In this document: piece after piece, positions 45,638-56,833 of the stretch
Layout: each line of letters starts with the position of its first letter
How positions within the stretch are numbered: position 1 is the first letter of the stretch
Source: Bifidobacterium pseudocatenulatum DSM 20438 = JCM 1200 = LMG 10505
Lineage (GTDB): Bacteria; Actinomycetota; Actinomycetes; Actinomycetales; Bifidobacteriaceae
Direction: 5' to 3'
Assembly (NCBI RefSeq): GCF_001025215.1
Contig: NZ_AP012330.1
Location: 682,001 to 746,000 of the forward strand
DNA length: 64,000 nt
Made by a program: the position numbers and the translations under genes
The notes under the pieces: generated by a model
Seen by the model: the letters and a program-made list of their open reading frames with translations, nothing else
The model's database searches: none
Told to the model about the DNA's origin: nothing

Positions 45638-48600
45638 GCGCACAGACATCAAGTCCGTGATGGTCATCGGCTCCGGTCCGATTGTGATCGGCCAGGCCGC
45701 AGAATTCGATTACTCGGGCACTCAGGCCTGCCGCGTGTTGCGTGAGGAAGGCATCCGAGTCATTCTCGTCAACTCCAACCCGGCCACCATCATGACCGAT
45801 CCGGAAATGGCGGATGCCACCTACATCGAGCCGATTTCCACGCCGATTCTCGAGCAGATCATCGCCAAGGAACGTCCTGACGCGCTGCTGCCGACCTTGG
45901 GTGGCCAGACCGCGCTGAACGCGGCCATGGCGTTGGGTGAGGCCGGTGTGCTCAAGAAGTACAACGTCGAGCTGATCGGTGCTTCTCTGGAAGCCATCGA
46001 TCGCGGCGAGGATCGTGAGCTCTTCAAAAAGGTCGTTGAGGAAGCTGGTGCAGAATCCGCACGTTCCGACATCGCACACTCCATTGAAGAAGTCGACAAG
46101 ATCGCCGAAAAGTTCGGTTATCCGCTGGTCGTGCGCCCAAGCTTCACCATGGGTGGCCTTGGTTCCGGCATCGCGCACGACGAAGAGGAACTGCACCGCA
46201 TCGCAGGCGCAGGCATCCATTATTCTCCGACCGACGAGGTGCTGATCGAAGAAGGCATCGAAGGCTGGAAGGAATACGAACTCGAGCTGATGCGCGACAA
46301 GAAAGACAATGTCGTGGTCGTCTGCCCGATTGAGAACGTGGATCCTGTCGGCGTGCACACCGGCGATTCCATTACCGTGGCGCCTGTGTTCACTCTGACC
46401 GATCGCGAGTATCAGAAGCTTCGTGACATCGGCATCGCCATCATTCGTGGCGTGGGCGTCGATACCGGCGGCTGCAACATCCAGTTCGCCATCAACCCGA
46501 ACACCGGACGCATCATCGTCATCGAAATGAACCCGCGTGTGTCCCGTTCCTCCGCTCTGGCATCCAAGGCGACCGGCTTCCCGATTGCGAAGATCGCCAC
46601 CAAGCTGGCTCTTGGCTACACGCTCGACGAAATCCAGAACGATATCACGCAGTCCACTCCGGCCAGCTTCGAGCCGACCATCGACTACGTGGTCACCAAG
46701 GTCCCGCGTTTCGCCTTCGAAAAGTTCCCGGGTGCCGATCCGACGCTGACCACTTCCATGAAGTCCGTGGGCGAGGCCATGGCTCTGGCAGGCAACTTCC
46801 AGGAATCCCTCGGCAAGGCCATGCGTTCCATCGACAAGCGTCATATGGGCTTCAACTGGGACGGCGACAAGCCTGACGTACAGGAAGTCGAGCAGCTGTT
46901 GGAAGCCATCAAGGTGCCGACCGAGCATCGTTATCTGCAGATCCAGCGCGCCCTGTGGGGAGGCGCCACCGAACAGCAGATCTTCGATGCCACCAAGATC
47001 GACCCGTGGTTCATCCGCCAGTTTGTACTCATCAACGAGACCGCCCTTGAAATCAAGGAAGCGAGCAAGCTGAGCCGCAAGCTGCTAAAGAAGGCGAAGC
47101 TGGCAGGTCTTTCCGACCTTCAGATCGCACACCTGCGCCACTTGGGCGACGAAGGCGAAAACACGATCCGCGAACTGCGTTGGTCGTATGATCTTCGTCC
47201 GGTTTTCAAGACGGTCGATACCTGCGCTGCCGAATTCGACGCGGTCACGCCGTACTATTACTCCTGCTATGCGGACGAAAGTGAACTGCGTCCGCGTGAG
47301 CGTGAAGCCGTGATCATTCTCGGCTCCGGTCCGAACCGTATCGGCCAGGGCATCGAGTTCGACTACACCTGCGTACATGCCGTGCAGGAGCTGGGCAAGG
47401 ACTATGACACCATCATGGTCAACTGCAACCCGGAAACCGTGTCCACCGATTACGACATGTCCGATCGTTTGTACTTCGAGCCGCTTACCTTCGAAGACGT
47501 ACTCGAAATCTACGAGGCCGAAAAGAAGATGGGTCCGGTCAAGGGCGTTATCGTTCAGCTCGGTGGCCAGACCCCGCTGTCTCTGGCGGCTCGTCTGAAG
47601 GCTGCCGGTGTTCCGATTCTCGGTACCACGCCTGAATCCATCGATCTGGCTGAAAACCGTGAGCTCTTCGGCGAAGTGCTGAAGAAGGCCGAGATGAACG
47701 CGCCTCGCTATGGCACCGCTCTGAGCCTTGACGAAGCCCGTGAGGCGGCTCATAACATCGGTTATCCGGTGCTGGTGCGCCCGAGCTACGTGCTTGGCGG
47801 TCGCGGCATGGAAATCGTGTACGATGACGCCCAGCTGTGCAAGTATGTGGATCGCGCATTGAAGGAAGCTCAGGCCGATACCGTGGTTTCTGGCCGTCTG
47901 CCTTCTCCGTTGCTGATCGACAAGTTCCTGCAGGATGCCGTGGAAATCGACGTCGACGCCTTGTTCGATGGCGAAGAGCTGTATATCGGCGGCATTATGG
48001 AACATGTTGAGGAAGCTGGCGTTCATTCCGGTGACGCCGCATGCACTCTGCCTCCGAGCACCCTTTCCGATGACCAGATCCGCCGTCTGCGCGAAGGCAC
48101 CTATGCCATCGCCAAGGGCTGTGGCGTGCAAGGCCTGATCAACGTGCAGTACGCCTTCATGGCCAACACCCTGTACGTTATCGAGGCGAACCCGCGTGCC
48201 TCCCGTACCGTGCCGTTCGCATCCAAGGCGACCGGTGTGGCACTGGCCAAGGCCGCGGCCCGCATTATGGCCGGCGAAACCATCCAGCAGCAGCGCGATA
48301 ACGGCTTGCTGCTGCCTCATGGAGACGGTGGTGACATTCGCCGCGGCCAGCAGGTTGCCGTCAAGGAATCCGTGCTTCCGTTCAAGCGCTTCCGTACGCC
48401 GCTCGGCAAGACCGTAGACGTGCTGCTCGGACCGGAAATGCGTTCCACCGGCGAAGTCATGGGCTTCGACCGTGACTTCCCGCATGCGTTCGCCAAGAGC
48501 CAGCTGGCCGCCTACGATGGCGGTCTGCCGACCAGCGGCAACGTGTTCATTTCCGTGAACGATACCGACAAGCGTCAGCTGCCGTTGTTCGCTGCGCGAC

Positions 48601-49010
48601 TGGTGGAGCTTGGATTCAACATCTGGGCCACCGAAGGCACCGCATCCGTGCTTCGTCGTTACGGCATCGAGTCCAAGATCGTCGACAAGATCAGCGTGCG
48701 TATGGATTCCAATCCGGACGATCCGATCACCACCTACCATGCGGAGGGCAGCGTCGGCAAGAACGTCGTTCAGCTGATCGAAGAGGGTGCCATTGATCTG
48801 ATTCTCAACACGCCGAATTCTCGTGGCTCCCGTTCCGACGGTTACGCCATCCGTTCGGCCGCTATTGCCGCGGATTTGCCTCAGTTCACCACCATGACGG
48901 AATTCTCCGCCGTATTGATGGCCATCGAGGCCGTGCGTAATAATGATTATCAGATCATGAGCATTCAGGATCATTCCCAGCAGCTATTCGAGTTGGAAAG
49001 CCGTGAGTAA
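45630..49010 (+). CDS. carB: Carbamoyl-phosphate synthase large subunit
   Basis: CarB (1126 residues) makes carbamoyl phosphate from bicarbonate, ammonia and two ATP. Two ATP-grasp halves start at [11 protein letters not shown] and [12 protein letters not shown], each with a carboxylate metal site ([19 protein letters not shown]). The MGS-like allosteric C-terminus is present. ATG 45630 has RBS AAGGAGGG. The stop overlaps the start of the pyrF-like gene. Confidence 0.97.
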   Translation: MPKRTDIKSVMVIGSGPIVIGQAAEFDYSGTQACRVLREEGIRVILVNSNPATIMTDPEMADATYIEPISTPILEQIIAKERPDALLPTLGGQTALNAAMALGEAGVLKKYNVELIGASLEAIDRGEDRELFKKVVEEAGAESARSDIAHSIEEVDKIAEKFGYPLVVRPSFTMGGLGSGIAHDEEELHRIAGAGIHYSPTDEVLIEEGIEGWKEYELELMRDKKDNVVVVCPIENVDPVGVHTGDSITVAPVFTLTDREYQKLRDIGIAIIRGVGVDTGGCNIQFAINPNTGRIIVIEMNPRVSRSSALASKATGFPIAKIATKLALGYTLDEIQNDITQSTPASFEPTIDYVVTKVPRFAFEKFPGADPTLTTSMKSVGEAMALAGNFQESLGKAMRSIDKRHMGFNWDGDKPDVQEVEQLLEAIKVPTEHRYLQIQRALWGGATEQQIFDATKIDPWFIRQFVLINETALEIKEASKLSRKLLKKAKLAGLSDLQIAHLRHLGDEGENTIRELRWSYDLRPVFKTVDTCAAEFDAVTPYYYSCYADESELRPREREAVIILGSGPNRIGQGIEFDYTCVHAVQELGKDYDTIMVNCNPETVSTDYDMSDRLYFEPLTFEDVLEIYEAEKKMGPVKGVIVQLGGQTPLSLAARLKAAGVPILGTTPESIDLAENRELFGEVLKKAEMNAPRYGTALSLDEAREAAHNIGYPVLVRPSYVLGGRGMEIVYDDAQLCKYVDRALKEAQADTVVSGRLPSPLLIDKFLQDAVEIDVDALFDGEELYIGGIMEHVEEAGVHSGDAACTLPPSTLSDDQIRRLREGTYAIAKGCGVQGLINVQYAFMANTLYVIEANPRASRTVPFASKATGVALAKAAARIMAGETIQQQRDNGLLLPHGDGGDIRRGQQVAVKESVLPFKRFRTPLGKTVDVLLGPEMRSTGEVMGFDRDFPHAFAKSQLAAYDGGLPTSGNVFISVNDTDKRQLPLFAARLVELGFNIWATEGTASVLRRYGIESKIVDKISVRMDSNPDDPITTYHAEGSVGKNVVQLIEEGAIDLILNTPNSRGSRSDGYAIRSAAIAADLPQFTTMTEFSAVLMAIEAVRNNDYQIMSIQDHSQQLFELESRE

Positions 49011-49954
49011 TGATGAGCAGCCTCAGCAGTGAAGAAATGAGTGCCCAGCGTTCGGACTTCGGTCTGCGACTGAGCAATTCCATGGCCCAATATGGTCCGC
49101 TATGCGTGGGAATCGATCCACACAGGCAGCTTCTTACTGACTGGGGCTACAACGTAGACGCATTGGGTGCCGAACTATACTCCATGCGTATGCTGCAGGC
49201 AGCCAATGGGCGAGCGGCAGCTGTCAAATTCCAGTTCTCCATGTTCGAGCGCTACGGTTCGAAAGGTATCGCAGCGCTCGAGCGGGTACTGTACGCAGCC
49301 CGTCAAATGGGTATCATCACCATCGTTGACTGCCTGCATGGAGGCTTGCCGACTACGGTGTCCGCATTCGCCGATGTCTATTTCAAGCCGAGGTCTCCGT
49401 TGCTTGCCGACGCCATCACTTTGCTGCCATATTATGGCGCACGCTCGTTGGGCGGTGTCATTAACGATGCCCTGAACAACGGTCGAGGTGTATTCATTGC
49501 ATCGCTGACCTCGAACCAAGAGGGCGCCAGCCTGCAGACCGCCATTCGTCAGGCAGGCGAGTACAAGGGCAGAACAGTGGCGTACGGCATTGCCAGCACG
49601 GCTCAGAAGTTCAATAAGGGCAATGACGGTATGGGTTCCGTAGGCTTGATCATCGGTGCCACCATCGGTCAGTGGATCAATGATTCCGGTGTCGATCCAG
49701 CCAAGTTCACTGGTCCTATTCTGTCTCCGGGCTACGGATGGCAGGGTGCTGAAACCCGCGACCTCAAGACGGTGTTCAAAGGCACCAAGGGCAATGTGCT
49801 CGTCACCGTGTCTCGCTTCATCGCCACGCATGGTCCGGATATTTCCAGTTTGGCCGCGGCTACGGAATCCGTGGCGCTCGATATTCGTCAAGCGCTCATC
49901 GAGGCCCAGAACGAAGTCGATGATGAGATTTTGGATGATGAAGAAGACGAGTAA
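49010..49954 (+). CDS. OMP decarboxylase (PyrF)-like protein lacking catalytic residues
   Basis: This 314-residue protein occupies the place of pyrF after carB, as in mycobacteria, and keeps the type 2 OMPDC N-terminus (P-L-C-V-G-I-D-P-H), A-V-K-F-Q-F, the phosphate loop P-G-Y-G-W-Q-G and F-T-G-P. The signature D-x-K-R-G-D-I, which holds the general acid Lys and partner Asp, reads V-D-C-L-H-G-G-L here (about 105-112): only the first Asp remains. It therefore should not decarboxylate OMP. Its role may be ligand binding, regulation or a different reaction. The last 20 residues are very acidic (D-D-E-I-L-D-D-E-E-D-E). Confidence 0.85.
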   Translation: MMSSLSSEEMSAQRSDFGLRLSNSMAQYGPLCVGIDPHRQLLTDWGYNVDALGAELYSMRMLQAANGRAAAVKFQFSMFERYGSKGIAALERVLYAARQMGIITIVDCLHGGLPTTVSAFADVYFKPRSPLLADAITLLPYYGARSLGGVINDALNNGRGVFIASLTSNQEGASLQTAIRQAGEYKGRTVAYGIASTAQKFNKGNDGMGSVGLIIGATIGQWINDSGVDPAKFTGPILSPGYGWQGAETRDLKTVFKGTKGNVLVTVSRFIATHGPDISSLAAATESVALDIRQALIEAQNEVDDEILDDEEDE

Positions 49955-50026
49955 ATCATCATCGATTTGTCAACAATAATTCCTTCTTGTAAATATCTTC
50001 AGCAACTAATACAGAGTGAGGAAGCA

Positions 50027-50614
50027 ATGACCGACTCCCAGCATGGCCGTTTGATCGTCCTTTGCGGACCGGCAGGTGTAGGCAAAGGCACTGTTCTCGG
50101 GCGCGTGCGCGAGCAGCATCCGGAAATCTGGCTGTCGGTATCCGCAACCACACGACAGCCTCGTCCAGGTGAAGTGGATGGCGTGAACTATTTCTTCATG
50201 CCCGAACAGGAGTTTCTCGACAAGGAAGCTGCCGGTGAGTTCTTGGAAACCGCCGACGTGTTTGGTCTCGCACATTACGGCACTCCCGTGAAACCTGTCG
50301 TGGAACATCTTGAGCGAAATATTCCAGTCATTCTGGAAATCGATATTCAAGGTGCTCGCAGTGTCAAGCAGCGTGCGGGGGAGTTGGGTATCGAGGTAAT
50401 GACCGTGTTCATCGCGCCGCCGTCATTTGAAGAACTGGAACGACGCTTGATCGGGCGCGGCACTGAAACTCCGGAACAGCAGGCGAAACGATTGGAAACC
50501 GCAAAAATCGAGCTTGCCGCGGAATCGGAATTCGACAAAGTCATCGTCAATAATGTTGTGGATGAGGCAGCAGATGAACTGTGGAACCTTATCGCAACGG
50601 AATTCGATTTGTAA
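50027..50614 (+). CDS. gmk: Guanylate kinase
   Basis: Gmk (195 residues) phosphorylates GMP. P-loop L-C-G-P-A-G-V-G-K-G-T at about 12-22, S-V-S-A-T-T-R-Q-P-R-P-G-E, E-F-L-E and E-I-D-I-Q-G-A are present. The mihF gene often found before gmk in other actinobacteria is missing. ATG 50027 with RBS GAGG is used; an upstream in-frame extension is dropped. Confidence 0.96.
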   Translation: MTDSQHGRLIVLCGPAGVGKGTVLGRVREQHPEIWLSVSATTRQPRPGEVDGVNYFFMPEQEFLDKEAAGEFLETADVFGLAHYGTPVKPVVEHLERNIPVILEIDIQGARSVKQRAGELGIEVMTVFIAPPSFEELERRLIGRGTETPEQQAKRLETAKIELAAESEFDKVIVNNVVDEAADELWNLIATEFDL

Positions 50615-50637
50615 TCATAATAATTACAAGGATTGCA

Positions 50638-50672
50638 ATATGCGCTCGAACATATCGGGCGCATATTTTTAT
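50638..50672 (+). terminator. Terminator after gmk
   Basis: ATATGCGC (50638-50645) and GCGCATAT (50659-50666) form a stem, followed by TTTTT. Confidence 0.8.
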
Positions 50673-50694
50673 ATAAAAGAAGCCAAGTATGAAA

Positions 50695-50737
50695 TAAAAA
50701 TGAGGATTGCGCAGCATATTAACTGCACAATCCTCAT
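50695..50737 (-). terminator. Terminator of ilvD
   Basis: On the minus strand ATGAGGATTG-TGCAG and CTGCG-CAATCCTCAT form a stem with one mismatch, followed by TTTTTATTT. Confidence 0.75.
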
Positions 50738-50761
50738 TATGTTATTTAATATTCGCTAGGA

Positions 50762-52621
50762 TCAGGCGAGACCGGAAAGCTTGTTGATCAGCTCCGGATC
50801 GCGCGTGGCACCCTTGTCTGCGGAACGGGCGAACGCCGCGTAGGCCTTCAGCGCCTGGGAGACCTTGCGGTCGCGGTGCGCCACATAGCCGTCGCCGGCT
50901 TCGAGTTCGGTGCGGCGCTGGGCCAGCTCTTCGTCGGAAAGCTCGACGTTCACCGTACGGTTCGGGATATCAATGTTAATGATGTCGCCGTTCTTGATCA
51001 GGGCAATCGGGCCCTTGTTTGCCGCCTCGGGAGCGATATGGCCGATGGCCAGACCGGAGGAGCCGCCGGAATAGCGGCCGTCGGTCAGCATGGCGACCTG
51101 CTTGCCGATACCCTTGCCCTTGACGAACGACGTTGGGTACAGCATCTCCTGCATGCCAGGGCCGCCCTTCGGGCCCTCGTAACGGATGACCAGCGCCATA
51201 CCGGGCTTCAGAGTGTCGTTGAGGATGACCTCGATGGCCTGTTCCTGGGATTCGACGACCAGTGCCGGTCCACGGAAGGTCCAAATCTCCTTCGGCACAC
51301 CGGCGGTCTTCACCACGCAGCCGTCAGGGGCGAGGTTGCCACGCAGCACGGCCAGACCGCCTTCGGTGACGGCCGGATGATCGATGTCGTGAATCGCGCC
51401 GTTCACACGGTCGCGGTCGAGGGAGTCGAACAGCGTGGTATGCGTCCACGGATCAGGGGACACGATGTGACCCGGGGCCGCCAGATACATCTGCTTGGCT
51501 TCCTCGGTGCAGGTATCACGCATGATGTCCCAGTCGTTGAGTTTGTCCTCAAGCGTCTTGTAATCGATGGAATGCACGTCGCGGTGCAGCTTGCCGGCAC
51601 GGTCGAGCTCGCCGAGAATGCCAGTGATGCCACCGGCGCGATGCACGTCGGAGATCTCCCATTCGCCGGACGGCGAAGCCTTGCAGATGCAGGGCACGGT
51701 GTGGGAGATGCGCTCGATGTCGTCAAGCGTGAAGTCCACGTCGGCGGACTGCGCCATGGCGAGGATATGCAGCACTGTATTGGTGGAGCCACCCATGGCC
51801 ACATCCATGGTCATGGCGTTCTCGAACGCTTCCTTGGTGGCGATGGAACGCGGGAGCACAGTCTCGTCATCATCGTCGTAATACTGCTTGGCGATCTTGA
51901 CGATCTGCTCGGCGGCGCGCTTGAACAAATCCTTGCGGTAGGAGTGCGAAGCCAGAATGGTGCCATTGCCTGGCAGGGCCAGGCCGATGGCCTCGGTCAA
52001 GCAGTTCATCGAATTCGCGGTGAACATGCCGGCGCAGGAACCACAGGTCGGGCAGACGGTCTTCTCATAGGCGAGCAGATCCTCTTCGTTCAGATTGTCG
52101 TCGGCGGAGGCATACATCACGTCGATCAGATCGGTGTTCTTCTTCACGGTTCCGTCGGGAAGTACCGTGGTGCCGGCCTCCATCGGACCGCCGGAGACGA
52201 AGACGGTCGGGATGTTCAGACGCAGAGCGGCCATCAGCATGCCCGGCACGACCTTGTCACAGTTCGGGATGCAGATCAGGGCGTCGGCACAGTGCGCGTT
52301 CACCTGATATTCCACGGTGTCGGCGATGATGTCACGGCTCGGCAGGGAGTACAGCATGCCGGTGTGTCCCATGGCGATGCCGTCGTCAACGGCCATCGTG
52401 TTGAACTCACGCGGAATGCCGCCAGCTTCCTTGATGGCCTCGGAGATCAGTCGACCAACCTTGTTCAGGTGCACGTGGCCGGGCAGGAACTCATCGAAGG
52501 AATTGGCAATGGCGATGATCGGCTTGCCGAAATCCTTACCGTCCACGCCAGCGGCACGGTAGAGGGCGCGTGCGCCCGCGAATACTCGTCCATTCATCAG
52601 TTTTGCAGATCGCATTTCCAT
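50762..52621 (-). CDS. ilvD: Dihydroxy-acid dehydratase IlvD
   Basis: IlvD (619 residues) dehydrates dihydroxy acids in branched-chain amino acid synthesis. It starts [11 protein letters not shown]. Fe-S ligands lie in I-P-N-C-D-K and [17 protein letters not shown], and the N-terminal A-N-S-F-D-E-F and C-terminal [15 protein letters not shown] elements are intact. It is inserted on the opposite strand between gmk and rpoZ. The longer GTG start at 52669 is less likely. Confidence 0.96.
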   Translation of the reverse strand: MEMRSAKLMNGRVFAGARALYRAAGVDGKDFGKPIIAIANSFDEFLPGHVHLNKVGRLISEAIKEAGGIPREFNTMAVDDGIAMGHTGMLYSLPSRDIIADTVEYQVNAHCADALICIPNCDKVVPGMLMAALRLNIPTVFVSGGPMEAGTTVLPDGTVKKNTDLIDVMYASADDNLNEEDLLAYEKTVCPTCGSCAGMFTANSMNCLTEAIGLALPGNGTILASHSYRKDLFKRAAEQIVKIAKQYYDDDDETVLPRSIATKEAFENAMTMDVAMGGSTNTVLHILAMAQSADVDFTLDDIERISHTVPCICKASPSGEWEISDVHRAGGITGILGELDRAGKLHRDVHSIDYKTLEDKLNDWDIMRDTCTEEAKQMYLAAPGHIVSPDPWTHTTLFDSLDRDRVNGAIHDIDHPAVTEGGLAVLRGNLAPDGCVVKTAGVPKEIWTFRGPALVVESQEQAIEVILNDTLKPGMALVIRYEGPKGGPGMQEMLYPTSFVKGKGIGKQVAMLTDGRYSGGSSGLAIGHIAPEAANKGPIALIKNGDIINIDIPNRTVNVELSDEELAQRRTELEAGDGYVAHRDRKVSQALKAYAAFARSADKGATRDPELINKLSGLA

Positions 52622-52749
52622 GTTCTCTATTGTGGTGGTTAAGCGGGACACGGTTTTGTCAAGAGTCACTATGTGGAATTCCCAGAAGCGTTATATTCGC
52701 GAGCATTGCCGAAGATGCTTGCGCTTGCCGAAAACATGAGAGAAAGGGC

Positions 52750-52779
52750 TTGAATCAGGTCCAGTGGCGGCCCTATACT
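52750..52779 (+). promoter_or_regulatory. Promoter of rpoZ-metK
   Basis: TTGAAT (52750-52755) and TATACT (52774-52779) are spaced by 18 bases. The start is 55 bases downstream. Confidence 0.65.
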
Positions 52780-52833
52780 TAAGACTTTGGAAAAGAAGCT
52801 TTTGGCTTATCTGATGATTGGGAGATAATCAAT

Positions 52834-53118
52834 ATGGCATTCGGCACTCAGCCAACCCCGACCGGTCTTGCGGAACCGCCGATCGATGACTTGATGGAGC
52901 ATGCGGACTCCAAGTACGCTCTTGCTATTTTCGCAGCCAAGCGTGCTCGCCAGATCAATTCCTATTTCACCCAGCTCAACGAGGGCCTGCTGCAGAACGT
53001 CGGTCCGCTGGTGGAGTATCAGAATCAGGAAAAGCCGCTATCCATCGCTTTCCGTGAGATCAATGATGGTCTGCTTGAAGAGACCCTCGGCGAAGACGAT
53101 CTGACCGAAGGCAACTGA
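52834..53118 (+). CDS. rpoZ: RNA polymerase omega subunit
   Basis: Omega (94 residues) helps assemble RNA polymerase around beta-prime. The diagnostic core is [20 protein letters not shown] at about 25-44, then [11 protein letters not shown]. The neighbours gmk, rpoZ, metK and priA match the actinobacterial order. The last 15 residues are acidic. Confidence 0.93.
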   Translation: MAFGTQPTPTGLAEPPIDDLMEHADSKYALAIFAAKRARQINSYFTQLNEGLLQNVGPLVEYQNQEKPLSIAFREINDGLLEETLGEDDLTEGN

Positions 53119-53294
53119 TGTAACGGTTCTTGCGATAAGAACCGGATTCCAAGTTTTCATTCGCCCCGATATCTGAGCGGTGCGCTTTGAATAGTCCATA
53201 GTGAAGCTATTGATTGCGTATGCGAAGGACGGGGCGTTTTTTCGTAGCAATCAGAAGGGCGAACGTGTGGGGCGTTCGTGAAAGGAGCAGCCAG
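53119..53294 (+). promoter_or_regulatory. Structured leader of metK with internal terminator hairpins
   Basis: The 176-base gap has hairpin CGGTTCTT/AAGAACCG (53124-53144). A long-range pair CGCCCCG (53162-53168) and CGGGGCG (53230-53236) is followed by TTTTTT, giving a terminator. A later hairpin CGAACG/CGTTCG lies just before the RBS (around 53260-53278). GGGGCGTT occurs twice, so the CGCCCC arm could pair with either. This could be a switch, but matches no known SAM riboswitch by eye. Confidence 0.45.
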
Positions 53295-54509
53295 ATGGCT
53301 GAATTGAAGTTGATTTCCGCTGAGTCAGTGACGGAGGGGCATCCGGACAAGGTCTGCGATCAGATTTCCGACGCGATTCTTGACGATATGCTTGCTCAGG
53401 ATCCGCAGTCCCACGTGGCCGTGGAGACATGCGCCACGGTTGGCCAGTTCTTCGTGTTCGGCGAAGTGACGAGTGAAGGCTATTCCGATATTCAGAGCAT
53501 TGTGCGTTCTGTGGTGCGCAATATCGGCTATACCAGTTCTCGCGTTGGTCTTGATGCGGATTCATGCGGCGTGACCGTTTCGTTGACCGAGCAGAGCTCT
53601 GAGATTAATCAGGGTGTGGCTCGTTTGAGTGGCGAAGCGGAGTCGAAGGCATCTCGCGAGCAGCGTTATGAGGCTCAGGGCGCCGGCGATCAGGGCGTGA
53701 TGTTCGGCTATGCGTGTGACGAGACCGATGTGCTGATGCCATTGCCGATTTATTTGGCTCATCGCTTGGCTTACCGTCTTACTGAGGTTCGTAAGAATGG
53801 CGAAGTGCCTCATCTGCGTCCCGATGGCAAAACCCAGGTGACCATTGAATATGATGAGCATGATGCTCCCGTTCGTCTTGACACGGTGTTGGTGTCCACG
53901 CAGCATGATCCTCAAGTCGATCAGGCGTGGCTTAAGGAGCAGTTGACGGAACATGTGATTCGTCCTGTGCTTGATGATGTGCTTGCCGATCGTGTGGCGC
54001 ATGATGAATATCGCGTGCTTGTCAATCCGACCGGTTCGTTTGTGTTGGGCGGTCCGGCTGCCGATGCCGGTCTGACCGGTCGCAAGATCATCGTCGACAC
54101 GTATGGCGGTGCGGCTCATCATGGCGGTGGCGCGTTCTCCGGCAAGGATCCGAGCAAGGTGGATCGTTCCGCTGCCTATGCGGCGCGTTGGGTGGCCAAG
54201 AACATTGTGGCGGCAGGTCTGGCCCACAAGGTTGAGGTGCAGGTGGCGTATGCCATCGGCGTGGCCGATCCGGTGTCCATCAATGTGGAAACGTACGGCA
54301 CTGAAAATGGTGTGACTCGCGAGCAGATCCAGCAGGCTGTGCGTAAGGTGTTCGACCTTCGACCGGCCGCCATTATCGACGAGCTTGATCTGAAGCGTCC
54401 GATCTATTCCAAGACCGCTGCTTACGGTCATTTCGGACGCAACGATGCTGATTTTACCTGGGAGACCACCAATAAGGTCGATGAGCTGAAAGCCGCCATC
54501 GAAGGCTGA
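53295..54509 (+). CDS. metK: S-adenosylmethionine synthetase
   Basis: MetK (404 residues) makes SAM from methionine and ATP. Motifs include [13 protein letters not shown] at about 9-21, [11 protein letters not shown] and [21 protein letters not shown] 53295 follows AAAGGAG. It is upstream of priA (14-base gap). Confidence 0.97.
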   Translation: MAELKLISAESVTEGHPDKVCDQISDAILDDMLAQDPQSHVAVETCATVGQFFVFGEVTSEGYSDIQSIVRSVVRNIGYTSSRVGLDADSCGVTVSLTEQSSEINQGVARLSGEAESKASREQRYEAQGAGDQGVMFGYACDETDVLMPLPIYLAHRLAYRLTEVRKNGEVPHLRPDGKTQVTIEYDEHDAPVRLDTVLVSTQHDPQVDQAWLKEQLTEHVIRPVLDDVLADRVAHDEYRVLVNPTGSFVLGGPAADAGLTGRKIIVDTYGGAAHHGGGAFSGKDPSKVDRSAAYAARWVAKNIVAAGLAHKVEVQVAYAIGVADPVSINVETYGTENGVTREQIQQAVRKVFDLRPAAIIDELDLKRPIYSKTAAYGHFGRNDADFTWETTNKVDELKAAIEG

Positions 54510-54523
54510 GTTACCCTTGAATC

Positions 54524-56755
54524 ATGAGTACTGAGGATGCCGAGCAGCTGGCGCTTGACGGGCTCGCCCCGCGCAAGCGGCGCAAGCGTGCGCCCGCGGT
54601 TAAAACGCCGGCTGCGGAGCATCCCATAGCCCAAGTGGTGCTGGATATTCAGGCCATCCATTTGGGGCAAACCTTCGACTATTACGTTGAGGAGAAGTAT
54701 TCCGAAGCCGCCCAGCCCGGCGTAATGGTGCGTGTCCGCTTCGGCGGGCAACGGGTCAACGGCATCATTTGGAAACGGACCGATACCAGCGAAACCCCTG
54801 AATCGTCATTGCGGTTCATCGAACGGGTGGTCATCGATCGTGTGCTTGTGTCGGAATCCATGCGTAACGATGCCACACTTATCGCGGACGCATTCGGCGG
54901 AACGCGAGCCAATATCCTGCGTTTGGCGGTGCCTCCGCGCGTGGCTCGCGTCGAACAGGAACAACGTATCGGCAATCGAACGGGTATTGAAAAAAACGGA
55001 CGTATCGAATCGCTTGCCAAGATCGAGCGGGAATCGTACGAGCAGCTGCAGCGGCAATACGGTAATATCGACCTGCTTCGTACGGCATTGGAAGGGCAAC
55101 GTTTCCAAGCGTTCGTGCTCGACCCATTGCCGGGATCCCATCATTGGAGGCAGTGCGTGGCCTGGATGGTGGCCGCGGCCTTATTGCAGGGCAAACCGGC
55201 GGTACTGGTGTTGCCGACCATGCGTGAGATTGAGGACATGGCCGAAACGTTGCAGTCGATCGGCTTGCGCTGTTTCGCGCCAACCCAATCATCCAACGGT
55301 GCGTACGGCGGCGATTTCGCCATTCTGAACGCGCAGATGGCGCCTGCTGAACGGTATCGTGCGTATCTGGCCATCAGTGGAGGGCAGGTGCGGTGCGTGA
55401 TCGGCACACGGGCGGCGATGTATGCGCCGGTGGATGGCAATGCGTTGTTCCTCATTCTCGATGACGTGTGCTATCAGGATGCCGATGGCATGATGCCTTA
55501 CGCCAACGCCCGCGGAGTGTTGCGGTTACGTGCAAAAGCGCATAATGGCGTGTTCGTCGCGATGGCCAATGCGCGCAGTGTGCAAAGCCAGTGGGAAACC
55601 GATGCGGCGCATGTCGGTGCCACCCAGGTCAGCGGTTTCAGTACGCCGATTCACGCATTCCCTGCCGTAACCAAGGAAGCGAGTCCTTGGATTCGTTGGC
55701 TGAACCGTGACGAATTGGCAAGACTTGCGGATTCGACCATCGGAGCGCGTGTGCCGCACACTGCGGTGCGAGTGCTGTCGAAGGCGTTGGAAAGCGGTCC
55801 GGTGCTGTTGAGCATTCCGCAGGATGGCATCGGTGAAGCATTGAGCTGCGCGAAATGCCACCGTCAGGCTCGCTGCTCGTACTGCACGGGTCCATTGGAA
55901 CGGTTACGGGATGGGTCGGTGCGTTGTCGTTGGTGCGGTGTCGCCACTGTGCAATGGGCTTGCCCGGCATGCCATAACGAACGTATGCGCGTGGTTCGTG
56001 TGGGTGCCGCCGGAACTGCGCAGGAGCTGAGCCGACTGTTTCGTGGCGTGCCCATTGTGCTTTCAACGCCGAGCCAGCCACGCGGCATTGTTCCCGATAT
56101 CGGGTTTGCGCCGCAGTTGGTCATCGCCACTCCCGGCGCAGAACCCCGTGTACGTGGGAGGAACCCCTCGGAATGCGAATACCGGGCCGTGGCCATTCTC
56201 GACGCATGGACCAGCTTGTACGCCTTCGGCATTGACGCGGGCGTAGACACGTTGACGTCGTGGATGCGCGCGGTTTCGCTGTGCGCGCCGCGAATCAGGG
56301 GAGGTCAGGCCCTGTTGATCGGCGAAACCGATCCCACGCTCGCTCAATCGTTGATGCTTTGGAATTCAACGTTGCTGGCGCAAACCGAATTGCGGGAACG
56401 TGAACAAACCGCATTGCCGCCTGTGTTTGCCGCCGCATGCGTATGGGGACGTCGTGACGCGGTGAAGGTCACGCTGGAACGTATCGGCGCGTTGGGTGGG
56501 GGTGACCTGTCCGCCATCGAAACCACCGAAGGCATGCTGCCGTCCGTATTGGGGCCGGTACCTATTCCGCAGCCTCGGACCATTGATTCGCGCGAATTGG
56601 AAGGCACTGCGGATCGTGTCAAGGCGGTGGTGCGTGTGCCGCAAAGTCGCCGAGGTGAGTTGGCGTTGCGTTTGCGTTCCGCCAGTGCCCGCCATGTGGC
56701 CGCGCGCGAACCGGGAGAACTGCGTTTTCAGCTTGATCCGAAGGAGCGAATCTGA
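54524..56755 (+). CDS. PriA-like primosomal protein N', degenerate helicase (actinobacterial type)
   Basis: This 743-residue PriA has the N-terminal 3'-DNA-binding domain and two zinc-binding Cys clusters (C-A-K-C-H-R-Q-A-R-C-S-Y-C, C-R-W-C-G, C-P-A-C at about 445-490). The helicase motifs are lost: the Walker A position reads P-G-S-H-H-W-R in place of G-x-G-K-T and the DEAH position is L-D-D-V-C-Y-Q-D. Actinobacterial PriA is known to lack helicase function, so it probably acts only as a loader. Confidence 0.85.
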   Translation: MSTEDAEQLALDGLAPRKRRKRAPAVKTPAAEHPIAQVVLDIQAIHLGQTFDYYVEEKYSEAAQPGVMVRVRFGGQRVNGIIWKRTDTSETPESSLRFIERVVIDRVLVSESMRNDATLIADAFGGTRANILRLAVPPRVARVEQEQRIGNRTGIEKNGRIESLAKIERESYEQLQRQYGNIDLLRTALEGQRFQAFVLDPLPGSHHWRQCVAWMVAAALLQGKPAVLVLPTMREIEDMAETLQSIGLRCFAPTQSSNGAYGGDFAILNAQMAPAERYRAYLAISGGQVRCVIGTRAAMYAPVDGNALFLILDDVCYQDADGMMPYANARGVLRLRAKAHNGVFVAMANARSVQSQWETDAAHVGATQVSGFSTPIHAFPAVTKEASPWIRWLNRDELARLADSTIGARVPHTAVRVLSKALESGPVLLSIPQDGIGEALSCAKCHRQARCSYCTGPLERLRDGSVRCRWCGVATVQWACPACHNERMRVVRVGAAGTAQELSRLFRGVPIVLSTPSQPRGIVPDIGFAPQLVIATPGAEPRVRGRNPSECEYRAVAILDAWTSLYAFGIDAGVDTLTSWMRAVSLCAPRIRGGQALLIGETDPTLAQSLMLWNSTLLAQTELREREQTALPPVFAAACVWGRRDAVKVTLERIGALGGGDLSAIETTEGMLPSVLGPVPIPQPRTIDSRELEGTADRVKAVVRVPQSRRGELALRLRSASARHVAAREPGELRFQLDPKERI

Positions 56756-56833
56756 CGCACGTCCCCTCGCCGTGAAAAACTAGACAGGTTGGCAGTTCGG
56801 CATGAGGCCGCACAGCAGTGAATGGAGGATCAT

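Noticed and set aside
47085..48974. Long open frame on the minus strand over carB
   Set aside because: Antisense shadow of the second ATP-grasp half of carB.
50876..52642. Plus-strand open frame of 588 codons over ilvD
   Set aside because: Antisense to ilvD, no homology signs.
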